Positions 1 to 17,312 of a DNA stretch of 64,000 nt are shown here, in pieces. A program made the translations under genes and the position numbers. How positions within the stretch are numbered: position 1 is the first letter of the stretch; each line of letters begins with the position of its first letter. The notes beneath the pieces are model-generated. The model searched no databases. It worked only from the letters and a program-made list of their open reading frames with translations, and was not told where the DNA came from. The DNA comes from Rotaria sp. Silwood1 (Eukaryota; Rotifera; Eurotatoria; Philodinida; Philodinidae). The DNA lies in the NCBI GenBank assembly GCA_905250075.1, contig CAJNOP010000292.1, positions 124,001-188,000 on the forward strand. The letters are read 5' to 3'.

Positions 1-591
1 AAATTAAAACAAAGAATTATATTAGAATAACTTTTTATAGAAACGCAAAAAAAATAGCTCACAAAAATTATTGCTAATCAATGGAAATATATTTCTTTTG
101 TTGGATACAACCAATCAACGACTAATGGCACTAAAGAATGCAGCTGCTCTTTTCTTATGATTGATCGTTTGCAAATATTCTTATCTAGCATTACAACTAA
201 TAATAGATTTAGTTCTAATGTTATTCTTTTGATTAATTTTTTTTTTCTCCTCAATTTTAATTTATCTTCAAATACATTTATCAAAAACAAATCCTATTCT
301 GATAGTTTTTCACATTATATATGGATATGCAAAAACTAGACAATATACGTAATATGAGCCATAGAATTCATCGAATTCATATAAAATTGAGAAAACACAA
401 CACGAACAATTACTATCAGAAGAGAAAATCGTGAAATTTGAAGTCTTTTGGACGTAACGCTAATGTAATTATTAAAAAGAAAAATTTTTATTCCTCGTTT
501 TCATATTGACAAGTGTTCGTATGTATGGTGTATATTGTGTTAACAAAAGAATTTAACTATTTCACCTGCAACATCGTAGAATACATATTAG
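1..591. other. AT-rich noncoding left edge
   Basis: No coding exon with usable splice sites was recognised. The short open frames on both strands are low-complexity (Lys/Ile/Leu/Phe-rich) and resemble no family I know. Confidence 0.4.
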
Positions 592-1268
592 TTGTTTTTT
601 ATGGTTGTCACTTCAAAAGCATTCGATGCTAAAACGTACTATAAATGCGAACCGAACGAAAGAAAAATAACTATGATACTATGTCCCAGTTGTCCTCATA
701 GTTTTTGGTGCAAATATTTTAACAAACATCGGGATGAACTTAGAAAAAAAAATCGTAATTATGGTGTCAATCAAGATGATGACATTTTTCAAGAGTTTAA
801 AATAAAAATCAAACCTTTGTCAAAAAAATAATCAATGCATGTTGTTTCGATAAAACAGATGAACATAATTCTCTCATTGTACGATTAACGTCTATAACTC
901 AACAATCAGCAAAAATGTTTTGAACTTTGATCTTGATCGATGGATAAAAATATATTGAAGAATTTAAAAAAAAAATATTATTAATTGAACAATGCAATTA
1001 TCACACCAGACATAGACTGAAGAGCTTAATATTTCAATACGAGAATGTCAAATATTACTGATCTAGAGATTTGAAATATTGTTTAAATATGTTCACTTCA
1101 GTTAAAATAACATTTATCTATTATACTACAAATAAACAATCATTGCTCAATCGTCATTTACAAACGATAATTGAGCCAAAAAAGATGATAAATCGCTCAC
1201 AGATATTAGAAGAATTGTCAAAAGCACATTCATTGAATTTTACTATGGTTCCTAACTTAATAAGTTAG
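592..1268 (+). pseudogene. Decayed B-box/coiled-coil protein fragment (tentative)
   Basis: An open frame at 592-831 holds a Cys/His cluster (CPSCPHSFWCKYFNKHRDEL) spaced like the B-box-type zinc motif that precedes the coiled coil in rotifer B-box/NHL proteins. The spacing and the following HRDEL resemble the better preserved B-box exon at 23026-23563. Downstream, to about 1268, the sequence still looks coding-derived but is interrupted by stops in every frame. No start context, splice donor or NHL domain can be recovered. I read this as an old broken copy. A chance Cys/His cluster is possible. Confidence 0.28.
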
Positions 1269-2236
1269 ACAACATAAAAATATACTTCATGCAAAATTCA
1301 GCGTATCACAAATGTGCAGAGAATGTTCTGAAATAGACTCTATAGAAATTGACTTTTTTGTAAATCTCGATGAAATTTATGAAATAAATAAAAGCTTTCG
1401 TAGTTAGATTAATTGAAAAGATAGACAGAGTTTTAATCAATTTTCTAGCTACACACGTATTGAAAAACTGAAATTATCAGATCTTATATATTACCAAAAA
1501 ATTGATGTATATTATGCATAAAGTAATAGATTCATCTAGATTTAACATTTCTGAATAATGAAAATTAAGAACTTAATAATAATTATCAAAAAAAAAAAAA
1601 ATGACTACATCTATGAAAATTTTATTATATCTTACCTTACAAGATGAGCCGATATTAATTTGAATTATTCCATAGACACAAACAAGAGTCATTGTCACAG
1701 ATCATTTGCATAAATCTAGAAAGATTATTATGTAAATTCTTAGATGAAAAATTAAAAACCTACTCGAATTGATTAATCATTTGAAACAAAGAAAATAAAA
1801 TGTTTATTTTTTAATATTCCAGTAATGAAAATTCTTCTATTTAATTTAGACAAAAATGACATTGGCCGCAAGATACTATCGCCTGTCTAATCTAATGATT
1901 TCTGCATCATATTCCACATATCCAGGTCAATGATTTGTATATATGAACAAATAATCGTTTCTACATTAGAAGCGACCATTAATTAAGCATGTTCTTCTTC
2001 TTCTTCGTTTGCTTATGATGTCAATCACGTAATTTCTCATGCTTATATTCTCTCAATACCAGATGTTCAATGAGAGACAATAAACAGGCATTTCCATCAT
2101 TCAGCAGAATAAATATTCTCATATACAGTGCTTATCTTTTTTTTTTTTTGTTTCTTGGTGGCATAAATTAATGTTCCTTGTTCGGAAGCATTTTTTTATT
2201 CTATGGTGGTCAAAATCAAAGTATCGAAGTCGATAT
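1269..2236. other. Noncoding upstream region
   Basis: AT-rich, with homopolymer runs (for example A-runs near 1590 and T-runs near 2145). No gene or defined repeat was seen. It probably includes the promoter of the sushi/LamG/EGF gene that starts at 2237. Confidence 0.4.
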
Positions 2237-4824
2237 ATGATCATTTTTTTATTAATATTTTTTATACTTAAAATTGCTAGTATTGATGGTGCACGAGTAT
2301 GTTTGAATTTTTGATCTTTTCTTTTCTGTTCTTTTTTCGTGTATATTAGACAAAACAATGTTCTGTTTTGGAATTACCTAAACATGGATTTTTCTTTTCG
2401 GGTTATTGTAAACGAACACCAGGTTCATTATGTGGTCTTGGATGTTTAACTGGTTATCGTCTTGTAAATGGAGATAGTTTTCGTGAATGTCGTCAAGATG
2501 GAACATGGAGTGGACGTGAACCACAATGTGAAGGTAACATAAACAATTAACATACAAGGTAAAATATTTTCATTTATTGTTTTTTTTAAGCTATTCGCTG
2601 TCCAGCATTGAAAATTCATCCTCGAGTAATACAAGAATGTTTACCTCAACAAAACACTACTAAACTTCACTTTGGTACTAAATGTGAAGCAAAATGTAAT
2701 AAAACAGGTTATCGATTGATTGGTCCACGTATTCGTGAATGTTTAGTAATGGGTAGATGGACAGGTTATGAACAATTTTGTATTGGTAAGTAATATTGAT
2801 ATACATAAAAAAGAATATCGATGTTTTTGTTTTTTTAAGTCGGTATTGAAACAACACCTTTTGTAATTACAAGTTCAACATCAACTCATCTTTTAACAAC
2901 TACTCCAAAATATTTAGGTATAGTTTAAGTTTTTAAAAATTTTTTTTTTCTTTATATTGTTTTTGATTTATGATAGATTATTCAAATTATACTTTGCATA
3001 TTAACAATAACGATACTGGAATCATTTTGACGTCTTTTAATTCATCTGAATTTACTATCATCTTTTGGTTCTATTTGGAAAATAATACAAATACTAATAT
3101 AATTTCATTAAAACAAAATAATAATAATACTCTATTTGAATTGGTTATTCTTCAAGGCAGGTAAGATGTTTTTTTTTTTTCAAACTTAAAGACATATGTA
3201 TTATGTCGTTACTTTGGTTTTCTTATTTTAATAAATAGACTAGCTATTTGTCATTTACGACAAAATCAAACTAAATCTACAACAACAACTTATGTGAATA
3301 TTCCAATTGAAAATTGGATACATTTCACATGGACTTATTCAAATAAAAATCAACAATCAAATTTATATATTGATGGTGCACGACAACAATCGATCGATTT
3401 CGGAGTAATGAGCCTCGATTTCGAAAGCAAGTAAGCCTATTGGAAAGGCATGTATAAATGATCATTTCGACTTTTATTTATTGAATTAGATGTTACAGGA
3501 CTAATTCTATTTGAACGATTATTTACTGGTCGTATAACACGTATAGAAATTTGGAAACAAATTATATCTGAACAACAATTACTTGTTAGTTATCGTGATT
3601 GTCGAAAACAAAATGGAGATATTTTTTCTTGGTCACAAGTATCTAATGAAATATTAATTGATACAAATAAATTAAAAAGTTCATCTTTTTGTTCAGGTAA
3701 AATGAATGTTTTCATTTTCTATTGATGAATTTTGAACTGATAAATGATTATTAATTAGGATGTTCGGAACCAGCATCTATTCCAGGTGGACTTTATCGTG
3801 TATCTGATTATGAAGTTGGTTCATCAGTTGAATATGAATGTAATTATGGTTATGAAATGATTGGTGCTAGTCGAGCATTTTGTATGGTACCATCAGAATG
3901 GTATCCATTACCACCAATTTGTAAATGTAAGATATAATTTTAGTGATTTTAATTAATTACATTATAATTTATAATAGATAATCCATGTTCATCTGAGTGT
4001 GAATTATGTGAGAAAAAAACAGGTGTTTGTTTACGACAACAAGCTAAATTAAATCCACTTATTTGTGATCCTCCATGTGATGAGGATGAAGTATGTATTG
4101 ATGGACAATGTAGTTGGTCAAATATAGATGACGAAAAACATGATTATCAATGTAATCCACCATGTCCATTCGGTACACAATGCATTAATCGACGATGTGA
4201 ATCATCTTTAACACCATATTGTCCAGTAATTTGTCGACCTGGACAAGTTTGTGTTGATGGTCGATGTGGTTGTTTTAAAGGTTTGTTAGGTGAATTATAA
4301 AATTTCATTTTCTGTTTTTTTTTCTTTCGTATGTTTCAATTCATTAGGTTTATGTGAATATGATCGTCCATGTTATGAAATTTGTGACATTGGAGAAAGT
4401 TGTCATAATTCATCATGTAGTTGTGGTTCTCAAGGAAAATGTGGTAAAGGCGAACTTTGTCAATTAGATATATGTATGTGTGGTAGAAAACGGGGTGGTT
4501 GTCGTCCATATGAACATTGTATTAATGGTATATGTGTTTGTAAAACAAGTTCATGTGATCAATGTAATAATACATGTAAATCAAATGAAATATGTTTAGA
4601 TGGAAAATGTATATGTACAAATCAGTGTCAAAACGGTAAGATTATTTTTAAAAAAATCAAGAAAAAAAAATAAAAGATAAATTATATTGATTTTCTTTTT
4701 TCTAGCTTTTTGTCCATTTCCATGTTTGAATGGAGGACGATGCACAGGTTTTTATCAATGCACTTGTCGTCGAGGTTGGCAAGGTTATCGATGTGAACGC
4801 CGTGACTCTATTCTCGAAAAATAA
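2237..4824 (+). CDS. Secreted sushi / LamG-pentraxin-like / EGF protein (SVEP1-like mix)
   Basis: Eleven exons by splice sites and phase: 2237-2296, 2350-2533, 2591-2785, 2840-2917, 2977-3160, 3239-3426, 3490-3696, 3759-3926, 3978-4280, 4348-4635 and 4706-4824, totalling 657 aa. Exon 1 encodes a hydrophobic signal peptide ([20 protein letters not shown]). Then come two sushi/CCP domains, a short Thr-rich linker, a LamG/pentraxin-like domain (exons 5-7), a third sushi domain, a long run of Cys-rich EGF-like or trappin-like repeats, and a final EGF with a [12 protein letters not shown] end. The combination recalls SVEP1-type extracellular adhesion proteins, but the vWA domain is absent. Intron 6 (3427-3489) only works as a GC-AG intron: the donor reads A|GCAAGT and restores phase 1. 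No transmembrane helix or GPI signal was seen, so secretion is inferred. The exact ligand is unknown. Confidence 0.8.
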
Positions 4825-5708
4825 TGTCATTTGTTTTTCAAGATAAAACTATAAAATAAAATAATAATGAAAGTCTATTAAGAAAAAAAAAATGATTGCT
4901 TCGTTCATGACGAGATAAAAAAAAACAAAGAAAGCTTTAAACAATAATTATTCTGATGTTTATTTATTTAATCAACAAAGACTGCATTTAGAATAAATAT
5001 AATATTACTTTTCCTAAAAAATCCAAATTACTTCACCAGAATTATTTTTTGAGTTTGCACGTACTATTCTTAGTGTATACTCACATGTTGTATTGCTCAA
5101 TATTCTTTACTTGATCGAACAACATCATTTGAATTACATATCAAATGTTTAGCTATGCATATTATATTGTTGACAGATTATTTGATTGATTTTCATCTTT
5201 ATCATTAATTATGTCAAAGTCAGAAATTTTAATTAAAAAGAAATATATTATTTAGTAACACAAATAAACTTATTTAGATTATAATATACTCGATATAATT
5301 TTACATTTTTTGTTTTATTCGAAATTATTTTTCGTATTTATTCAATGTAAAAATGGATTGTCTATCAATAGAAGATTGTAATACATTACGGTCACCATTT
5401 TGTGCAAGATATTTAATCAGTATGAGTTATACAATACACATTTTTATTTAATACTTGATTATTTTTTGTCTACAAATTTTTCTCGTTTGTTTTTATTCAA
5501 ATATGTTTCATATATATATATTTCTATTACTATTTTCAGCTAGATTATATTTTTTTTCTTGTTTTGTATTACAAAACATTCTATTTTTTTTTTAAGTACA
5601 AAAAAGTTAAAATCAAAAATTCACACTGGTCTAATTATAATTATTGCTAGACTAAAATAACATTAAATTTTAAATAGTATAAAAAAAATATGATGACGAT
5701 TTTTGTTC
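4825..5708. other. Intergenic region between convergent genes
   Basis: AT-rich sequence between the 3' ends of the sushi/EGF gene and the minus-strand glucosidase. It should hold both 3' UTRs and polyadenylation signals. AATAAA-like motifs are common, so none can be singled out. No other feature was seen. Confidence 0.4.
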
Positions 5709-9530
<3,822 letters not shown>

Positions 9531-12132
9531 ATGGCTTCAATATCACCCGTAACAACTCCATCTTCTCATAGTTCTTCTACAACTCATCCATCTCAAATAG
9601 TTATTAGTGAAGATCTTAAACAAGCTGTTCTTGATCATTTATCTTATTTAAAAGAATATTATGATCATCCTGAACATTTTCAAAAACAATCACGCGAATA
9701 TGCTGTGTATCGTTATGAAACATTTTGGCTTCCATTTATAGCTGAAAATGCTGATTTAGATATTGTTCCACCACTTGATGTACTTTTTGTTTGGCATTCA
9801 CATATGTTAGCACCAATAGCATATGCAAGTGATTGTGAACGTTTATTTGGACGTATTATACCACATCGTATACGTACACGTTCACCACAATTAATTAAAC
9901 TTAGTGAACAATTATGGACAAAAAAATATAATCGTACAATGCCTTATCATTTAGATTATACAACAAATATTCCAGTTATTCCACCATATACAAGTAAAAT
10001 AAAATATGCTTTAACGCAAGCTGTTGAAAGACAAGCAGATTTTTATTATAATGTTTCACTTGGTCATTTTAAAGATTCTGATTTTATTAATGAAGCTATA
10101 AATCGTTATAAAAAATTTATTTATCTAAAACGTTTGAATCCACAATTATTTGTTGTACCAATGTATGATATTGATATTATTTGGCATACACATCAATTAT
10201 TTCCTGAAATTTATCGTCGTGATATGATTGAAAATCTTCAACATGTTCTTCATCATGATGATGCAACAGTAGATCGTTCACCGAATTCAAAATTATCAAC
10301 ATCAGATCATGACACACGTCATAAATGGTTTGAATTATATGGTGATCGTTTACCAAAAAATGGTTGTATGTATCGAGGAAAAACATCAAAAGGTCTTTAT
10401 CAATATATAACTGATTTTAATTTTCTACTTGAATGTCAACGATATTCAATGTATGTACAATTAATTGAAAATAATGTTCCAACAGCAGGTGCTACAAAAA
10501 AAGATATTGATCATAAAGTTAGTACAATTGTACCACTTCATGATCAGCCATTAAGTGAACCATTACGTGAACAATTATTTGCACAATTTAATTCATCTGA
10601 TCAAGAAATTTTTGCTCGTGGTTCATCAGGACATATTGAAGCACATTTTGATGCTGATTTTAATGATTTTACAATAAAACTTACACTTAAAATGCAACGC
10701 AAAGCTGGCTATTGGCCAATGAATTATTATAATTCAATTGAGGAATATGATTTGCCATCGGAAAAACTGCTTTCTATTGTTCAATTTACTCAACCTGTTC
10801 AAGCAGATAATACGTTAGCAGATGATGATGATTCAAGTGCACTTTTTTATTTATATGATAAGAATGTCGAACGAGATTCTGTTCTTCGAGAAATTGTACC
10901 CAATGTGAAAAGGTATGATATATTGAAAACTATTATATTTTAGCAGATATAGTTATGCGATTGTCATGAACAAACTATCATAGAGTCTCATGTCTCGAAT
11001 CATTAATCTAATTGCTAGTTGATAATATCGACACACATAATATAAACTTTGATCAATGCGTCATAACGAAGGACCTTAGACATTAGGTGTAGGGATAGCA
11101 GATCAACTAGCAATCAATCAATGATAAATAGCCACTTATCACTTGACAGGATTCTATTTCAATAAGATGATGTAATTTTATTTGAAAAAAACAACACTAT
11201 TCATAATATAATAAAGCATTCAAAATTCATTACTAAAAAAATTTCTTTTTTTTTTCTCTGTTATTAGATTAGTTGTTGGTATTCCAGCTATTGATATAAA
11301 TACTGTAATTGTTCGGTATGACACATCTGAATATGAAGAAGTAACACTCGATCAAAATTATTTAGCTCAATTAGGTACAACATTTTTATTTAATCTTGAA
11401 AATCTTAAAGTTCAACAAGCATTACATAATATTACACCAGTACATCAAGAAGAACCAATCTTACTTAATATTCGTCATACTATTATTAATGATATTGATA
11501 TATTTACAGCAACATTTGATAATGCTATATTTGCATCATGTCATACACTTAATTGGTCTCAATTACCATTACCTAATCAAGTATCGAGTATACATGATGT
11601 ATCTATAATAACATTAAATCCTGATATTGAAGAAGCACTTATCATCAAAGATCATACAGGTGATTGGGGTATCCTAAAATTTAGTAAAGAACTTTTTACG
11701 GAACCAGTGGATGAAGAAACAACTGAAAAAAGTGATCAAGTTAGTTTATATCGTTTTATGCCTGATGGTCGTGTTGAAGAAGAAGTCGTTTATGTTGAAT
11801 GGGAAGATGATAAATGGCTTGTTGGTTCAAATAATTTTTGTATTGATATGAATACATGGTCAATATCAGTTAAACGAGTGGAATTAAAAAATTCTATGCA
11901 ATATATTTGCTTAGGATCAGCACTAATATCACGTTTTGATACGTTATTTACACAAATAGTTGGCAATAAAGAAGATGAAACAAATTTAGCAACAACAAAT
12001 GGAGACCATAATGAAAATGATGTATTAGCGAATGATGTTGGAAAAATAGATTTGAATGGATCAACTGGTATTAACGATATTAAAAATACGTTAAATAAAA
12101 CAAAACCTCAAATGGCTACGAATAATGTTTAA
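9531..12132 (+). CDS. GRDP-like protein (DUF1399 / glycine-rich domain-containing protein-like)
   Basis: Two exons, 9531-10912 and 11268-12132, joined in phase 2 across a 355-bp intron, give 748 aa. The N-terminal half carries the two hallmark histidine motifs of the GRDP/DUF1399 family, VFVWHSHMLAP (near residue 86) and DIIWHTHQLFPEIYRRDM (near residue 217), with surrounding aromatic residues conserved. The C-terminal half has a beta-rich region and ends in a low-complexity Asn/Asp-rich tail. The glycine-rich tail of plant members is absent. Plant GRDPs are linked to development and stress signalling, but the biochemical function is not established, so none is assigned here. The start has a good context (ACCATGG) and follows an AT-rich leader. 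It is divergent from the glucosidase. Confidence 0.8.
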
Positions 12133-12587
12133 AAATAACAAAAATAAAAACAAAGCATAAAATCAATATATTTGATTTAAACAAAAAAAAAAAAAACTTA
12201 CAGTTGATCTTTGTTTGTTAACTCACATTAAAACTACTAACAAAACCTTAACCAAATAAGAAATAAAAATAATCATGACTAAGTTTATTTTTTAGAGAAA
12301 CATCGATAGCAGTGCATAAAAACACATTTTTCTTTTAAAAAACTGTGTACATAGTGAATAATATATTTGACGCTGTATAAATTTGATTGGATGCGTCTTT
12401 CAAGAGTCACGTGAAGGAACGAACAAAATAATTTATTCAACTAGGTTTTTTCTCAGACGATGTTGATTTAACGATATTTCATACTTTTTTCTTCCAACTG
12501 CAATTTTTTTATTAACAAAATATATACGCACATGTACTATTATTAATAGTCTTTTCATTCAATAACATAAGTGGCAAGAATAAAAAG
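12133..12587. other. Intergenic spacer
   Basis: 455 bp between the GRDP-like stop and the first STAT-like ATG. A-rich, no recognised element. It likely combines a 3' UTR and a promoter. Confidence 0.35.
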
Positions 12588-15500
12588 ATGACCAGTCATA
12601 AAACTAAAGGTGGAAAAAGAAAATTGCACGGTAGGAAAAAATATCTATGTGTAACCATCCAATGTATGATGTGGTTAAAACTTATAGAGAATTCAAATGA
12701 TATATCAATTGATCATTGCTTCGTTGCACCATATGAAATATGTGCCAATTCTTTAAATCTTTTTCAATTTTTAATATCAGGATATTTATTCGATCATCAA
12801 TCATTTACAAGTTTATATAATAAAAGGTAAATGACAGATATATTATTATGAAAATTATTAATAGAATAATTTAGTTTAAATAATGGATGGAAAGAAATAT
12901 TTCTCAACGAAAGGGAAAGATTAAAGAAAATAAAACCAAATGAAAACTCAGTAGTAAAATGTTTTCTTTTAAATCGATTACTTCATGAATATGAACAGGT
13001 ATGATTATATAAATTTTTTGACTAACTCACATTTGATAAAAAGAACAAAAAAATCAATATATTCATCCTATTTAATATGTCATATTAGAAGTCTTTCGAG
13101 TTTTAAAATCAAATAATACTGTTTCTTCTTTTTTTTTTTTATTTAAACAATTTCAATGGTTTATATTTGAGAATCCACATGGCTTTGTTCAACAAACAAA
13201 AGATTTACATGATGAAATTAGTTTACGCATGTGTTCTCATTTTCCCAAATGGGTATATTACTAAGAATGTATTGTTATATCAGACAGTTGGATTTGAGAT
13301 TCTTTTAGGAATGTGAAGATCTATTTCGTGAAGTTCGACACTGGCGAGATATACAAGATCGACGACATCTATTTCATTTTAATTATAAAGAAGAAAATCA
13401 TAGGCATAGTTTGCCTACTATTTTGATGTTACAAAAAGCGTATGTTGCAATATATAATAATTAATACTTCTTATGAATTGTTCCTTTAAATGATTAGTAT
13501 GACAAGCTGGTGTCAACATTTGATTCAGTATTGTCAAACAAATATGCCTTATTGGAACAATGAAGGACGTGATTCGTTTATTAAACTCATTGAACAGTGA
13601 GTTTTGTTGCTCCTTTTGTATAATAAATATGATTAATGTTCATTTTTTTGCAGTTCATTCATTATTGTTGTTCAACCAACTGGTCCAGATGGTTTTCCAG
13701 TTACATATTACAAGAAGGACAATTTTGGTCAATCAGCAAAATTAAATGCACGAATCATCTGTTTACTAGATTCTGATGTGCTTCAAAATTCTGTACAACT
13801 ATCAAATATTGGTATAAGTGTTTCTGTGATATAACATTGTGATCTATATTATTAGTCTGTCTTCAGATGTGACACTTTGTTCATTGAATCCAGATGTCAA
13901 TGATAAAGGATTGATACAAACACCCATTGTATGGCAAACGCAACATATTATGAGTGCTGAAGGTGAACTAATATCAATCTTATATGCTGAAGTCCATAAT
14001 CTTACAGTTAAAAATGCCTATTCGAAACGTAGCAGTGGATTGTTTTATTCAAATCTTTGTCAATTAAAATTTCGTACAAAAGTTCAAATAATATTTCATC
14101 TTGCTGACAAAAAAAATATGAGATTCGATCATTATATAGAATTATTATCACAACCGTTTGGAATTTCCTCTCATTCACAACATTCTTCCAGTATTGTTGC
14201 CAAAGTTTTCCTTTACGAAATTGGACAAATTTTAGAAAAGGTGAGCTAGGAAAAACACAGGGAATAATAGTCATTGATCCATTTTAGGAACAAAAAGTGA
14301 TTAACACAGATATTCTGACTGAATATACTTGTCGATATCATACACGTATGCTAGGCGTAAAAACAAAACAACATACAGCTCAATTCATTCGCGATGTCTT
14401 TTCAAAAGCATTTAATGGTTTAGTAGTTGATAATTATAACTCTACAAATTAATCAATATCTATTTTAGATGTCGAACATCGTATGACAACTATGACTTTA
14501 AAATCTCTGATTGAAGTAAGTTTTAATTCGATGATATATTGATATTATCAATTATAATTTTTAAAGAAAAGATTGACGCAATTTATAAGTCAAATAAAAT
14601 TTTTTGTTGACTATCCAGTTTTGGCAATAATGTATGATGATAGGTAGTATGCAATAATGATTGCTTTTTGGCTGATTACTTTTTAGTATTATTTTCTTAT
14701 AGTCTTTTTCTTGGTATATGCAATAAAACTAAAGTAGATGAAAGTCTATTAGGAACTTCAGAAGAACCACAAATGTTGTTACGTTTTAATGATCTCTGGA
14801 ATCATTCATGCAATGAAAGTCCTGAAGTTCGATGTATTATTCATAATGGTAGAGATCAAATAAGCAGATTTTATCTTTTAAAAATAAAATATCATTTAAT
14901 TCTTATAGGTAAAGTTACAAAAGCTTCTATTAGTAGAAAAGCATTTATCGATGAAATGTGCATATTTATCTATGAATCGACAATAGAAGCAGTAAGACAA
15001 ACAGTAATTTTTTCCTACTCAGGTAGACATGTTCTTCGTGATTTTCAACGGTATTATGGTAAGTGATTATAATTGATGTGAAACGTTAAATATCATGCGA
15101 TGTTATTTAGATGAAGCAATATTTGTATTAAGCAAAAGTAAACCTCCAGGCGCAAATGATTATCAACCATTGATTCCTATTCTTTGGTATTTACGATAGT
15201 TCTATCGAAACGCGTGATTATACTGTTTTAAAATAATAATCTTTTCTCTAGTATAGAAAAACTAATGTTCTATGAATTTGAAAAAAAAACGGCTTTATTC
15301 ACAGACAGAATATTTATACTAACACACTTTAATTACCATTAGTCTTAATTCTTTGTTCTTACTCTATGTATTCTGTTGAGTAATTGTAAATCGTATGCGA
15401 CTTCATCATTTTTTTGTCACTATCTCAGTGATTTCAATAGTAGTGAACATGTACTATTACTCTATTAATAGAAATTATATGAAAGCTATTGCAATTCATA

Positions 15501-16140
15501 GAGAAAAGACAGATTATTTATTGTTTAAATTGTGATTTATTTCGAGTTTTTACGTATTTTTTTTAGGAAAACGATGCCCCAACATAATACAGATGAGAAT
15601 TTCCAATTACAATCAAATAACTTATCAACTGAGTCTCTCTATCCTTCAAATTTGAGTAAAATACTATATGACTGTTTGTGTCTATTGCCTATATGTTACA
15701 CTTTTCTTTATTTAGTTAATGATCGATTGGTAATCACATGCACAACGAATCAACAAGACTTGCAAAATAATTCAACTATTTTGAATTTTAAAGTAACAAT
15801 ACCAGTTGCAGCAAATATAGATCCTGTTCCAATTGTTCACAGTTTGCAAGAGAAATTTCGAGAACTACTTGAAGTTCAAAATAAAAATTTCTCTGAAACT
15901 CAGTCTATTCAGTCTTTACAAACAAACACGTCTCCACTTCATATAATCGATGTAGACATGAATCAAGGCATAGACTCATTCATTAATGTGTTCGATAATG
16001 ATCAAAATGGAGGACTTCGGGTAAGATGTTTTCAAGAATAAAATAGCTACAATATTTAATTTTTTCAGACTCCGATGTTGCAAACAGATTCCCTATTTGG
16101 TTTTCTCGATGATGATCCTCAGTCGTCTGGACAATACTAA
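12588..16140 (+). CDS. STAT-like transcription factor, copy A
   Basis: Fifteen exons: 12588-12826, 12875-12998, 13172-13252, 13309-13439, 13498-13596, 13654-13811, 13867-14240, 14288-14417, 14469-14515, 14567-14643, 14703-14848, 14909-15058, 15111-15186, 15567-16020 and 16069-16140; 785 aa. The order matches STATs. A helical region is followed by a DNA-binding-domain entry SFIIVVQPTGPDGFPVTYYK, which aligns with the SFVVEKQP...PLVLKT segment of STATs. A linker region (YHTRMLGVKTKQHTAQF) follows, then an SH2-like region LFLGICN...MLLRFNDLW, which corresponds to IGFISK...FLLRFSES. The phosphotyrosine-binding Arg is kept; the following Ser is Asn. A 180-residue tail ends in an acidic hydrophobic patch (DSLFGFLDDDPQSSGQY) that could be an activation domain, with Tyr as the last residue. 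No separate STAT N-domain is visible. The assignment rests on domain order and motifs. Confidence 0.65.
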
Positions 16141-17228
16141 CTTCTCAATCATGAGGTGACGAATATGTTTATTTTCAGTTCATACAGTCGAAAAAAAAAT
16201 GAGTCGCTTTTTGTAACAAATTGTCAATGTTGTCGTTTTTTTCAATAACCAAAAACTATATTGTATCCTTGATAACTATAATCAAAATATGATGCATTTA
16301 AAGGTATGAACATAAGTTAGACTTTCAAAAACTCCAATAACAAACATTTGCTAAAGCGAATGAAGTCATTATCTTTGTTCACTAAGAGTGTTCTGCTCAT
16401 TATGATCTAATTTTGATTATTACTTGAAAGGGAAGAAAAACTGATAGACAAAGTTTTATTTGTTACAATAAGGAAAAAAAAGAAAACACGGTTTTAATAA
16501 AAATGTTGTGGTTGAATTATTACTGATAAAGTATGATCCATCATTTGAGATCGCTCGACTGCGTTAGAATTTCCACCACAAAAGACATACAATTTTATTG
16601 AACATCAAAATTACGCATGCACGATTAATCTTGAATTTCGCAAAGGGCAAAGATTTATTTATTTAACTGGAAACACTAAAGTATATATCTCATATTTCTT
16701 GTCTAATAAAGCTAATTAATTTTCAACTTTTTACTTTTATCCCATACTGTCATTGCAAATAGATGGCATTCAAAAGAAAGATTTGATATATTTAAATGAT
16801 AATTGTGCAAAACTAACAAAACAACAAATACATTCAGTATCACTTGATCAAGCACGTCGGTCTATCGTCATATGAAACGAATAGAACTAAGTCGTGTTTT
16901 TAATGATAAATCCTAGTTGCAATCCTTTGCAAAAGCAACAATATTACTAGTCAGCGGTGTAGACAGGAATATGGTTATCGGCCCATTGTTCCTGGATTTT
17001 TTTGAAATTATACCAATTCTGCAATACCTAAAAGTCTTGATAATACACATGTACAAAGAACTAAGTAGTGTAATTTAATAGACTGTATGTTTTCTGTGAT
17101 TCAATCAAGTGATCCAGAAAGTTCAGTTGACTACTTTTTTTATTTAATCGATGCTAACAATGATGGCTATTCAATGGTATTTGTTTATGTAAATATTCGT
17201 TATTTTACTCAAATCCCCTAATAGTTCT
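16141..17228. other. Noncoding, possible decayed coding remnants
   Basis: AT-rich sequence after copy A. Parts near 16800-17200 read like old exons with many stops, but no family can be named. No clean repeat boundary was seen. Confidence 0.3.
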
Positions 17229-17312
17229 ATAAAGGGTGTTCACTAAGTTTTGATCCGCTGAATCCATAAATTTATGGATTCAGTGGATCAAAACTTACGA
17301 AACACCTTTTAT
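17229..17312. repeat. 84-bp near-perfect palindrome (mini-MITE)
   Basis: Two 42-bp arms meet at 17270/17271 with no spacer and match at about 37 of 42 positions. The outer ends read ATAAAGGGTGTT, the same as the termini of the 805-bp foldback element at 20991-21795. A TA at each end fits a TA target-site duplication of Tc1/mariner type. It has no coding capacity. Confidence 0.7.

Noticed and set aside
15187..15566. Alternative last exon of STAT-like copy A starting at 15252
   Set aside because: It would give a short Lys/Phe-rich tail. The acceptor at 15567 keeps the conserved Trp codon across the junction and yields a long open tail, so it was preferred.
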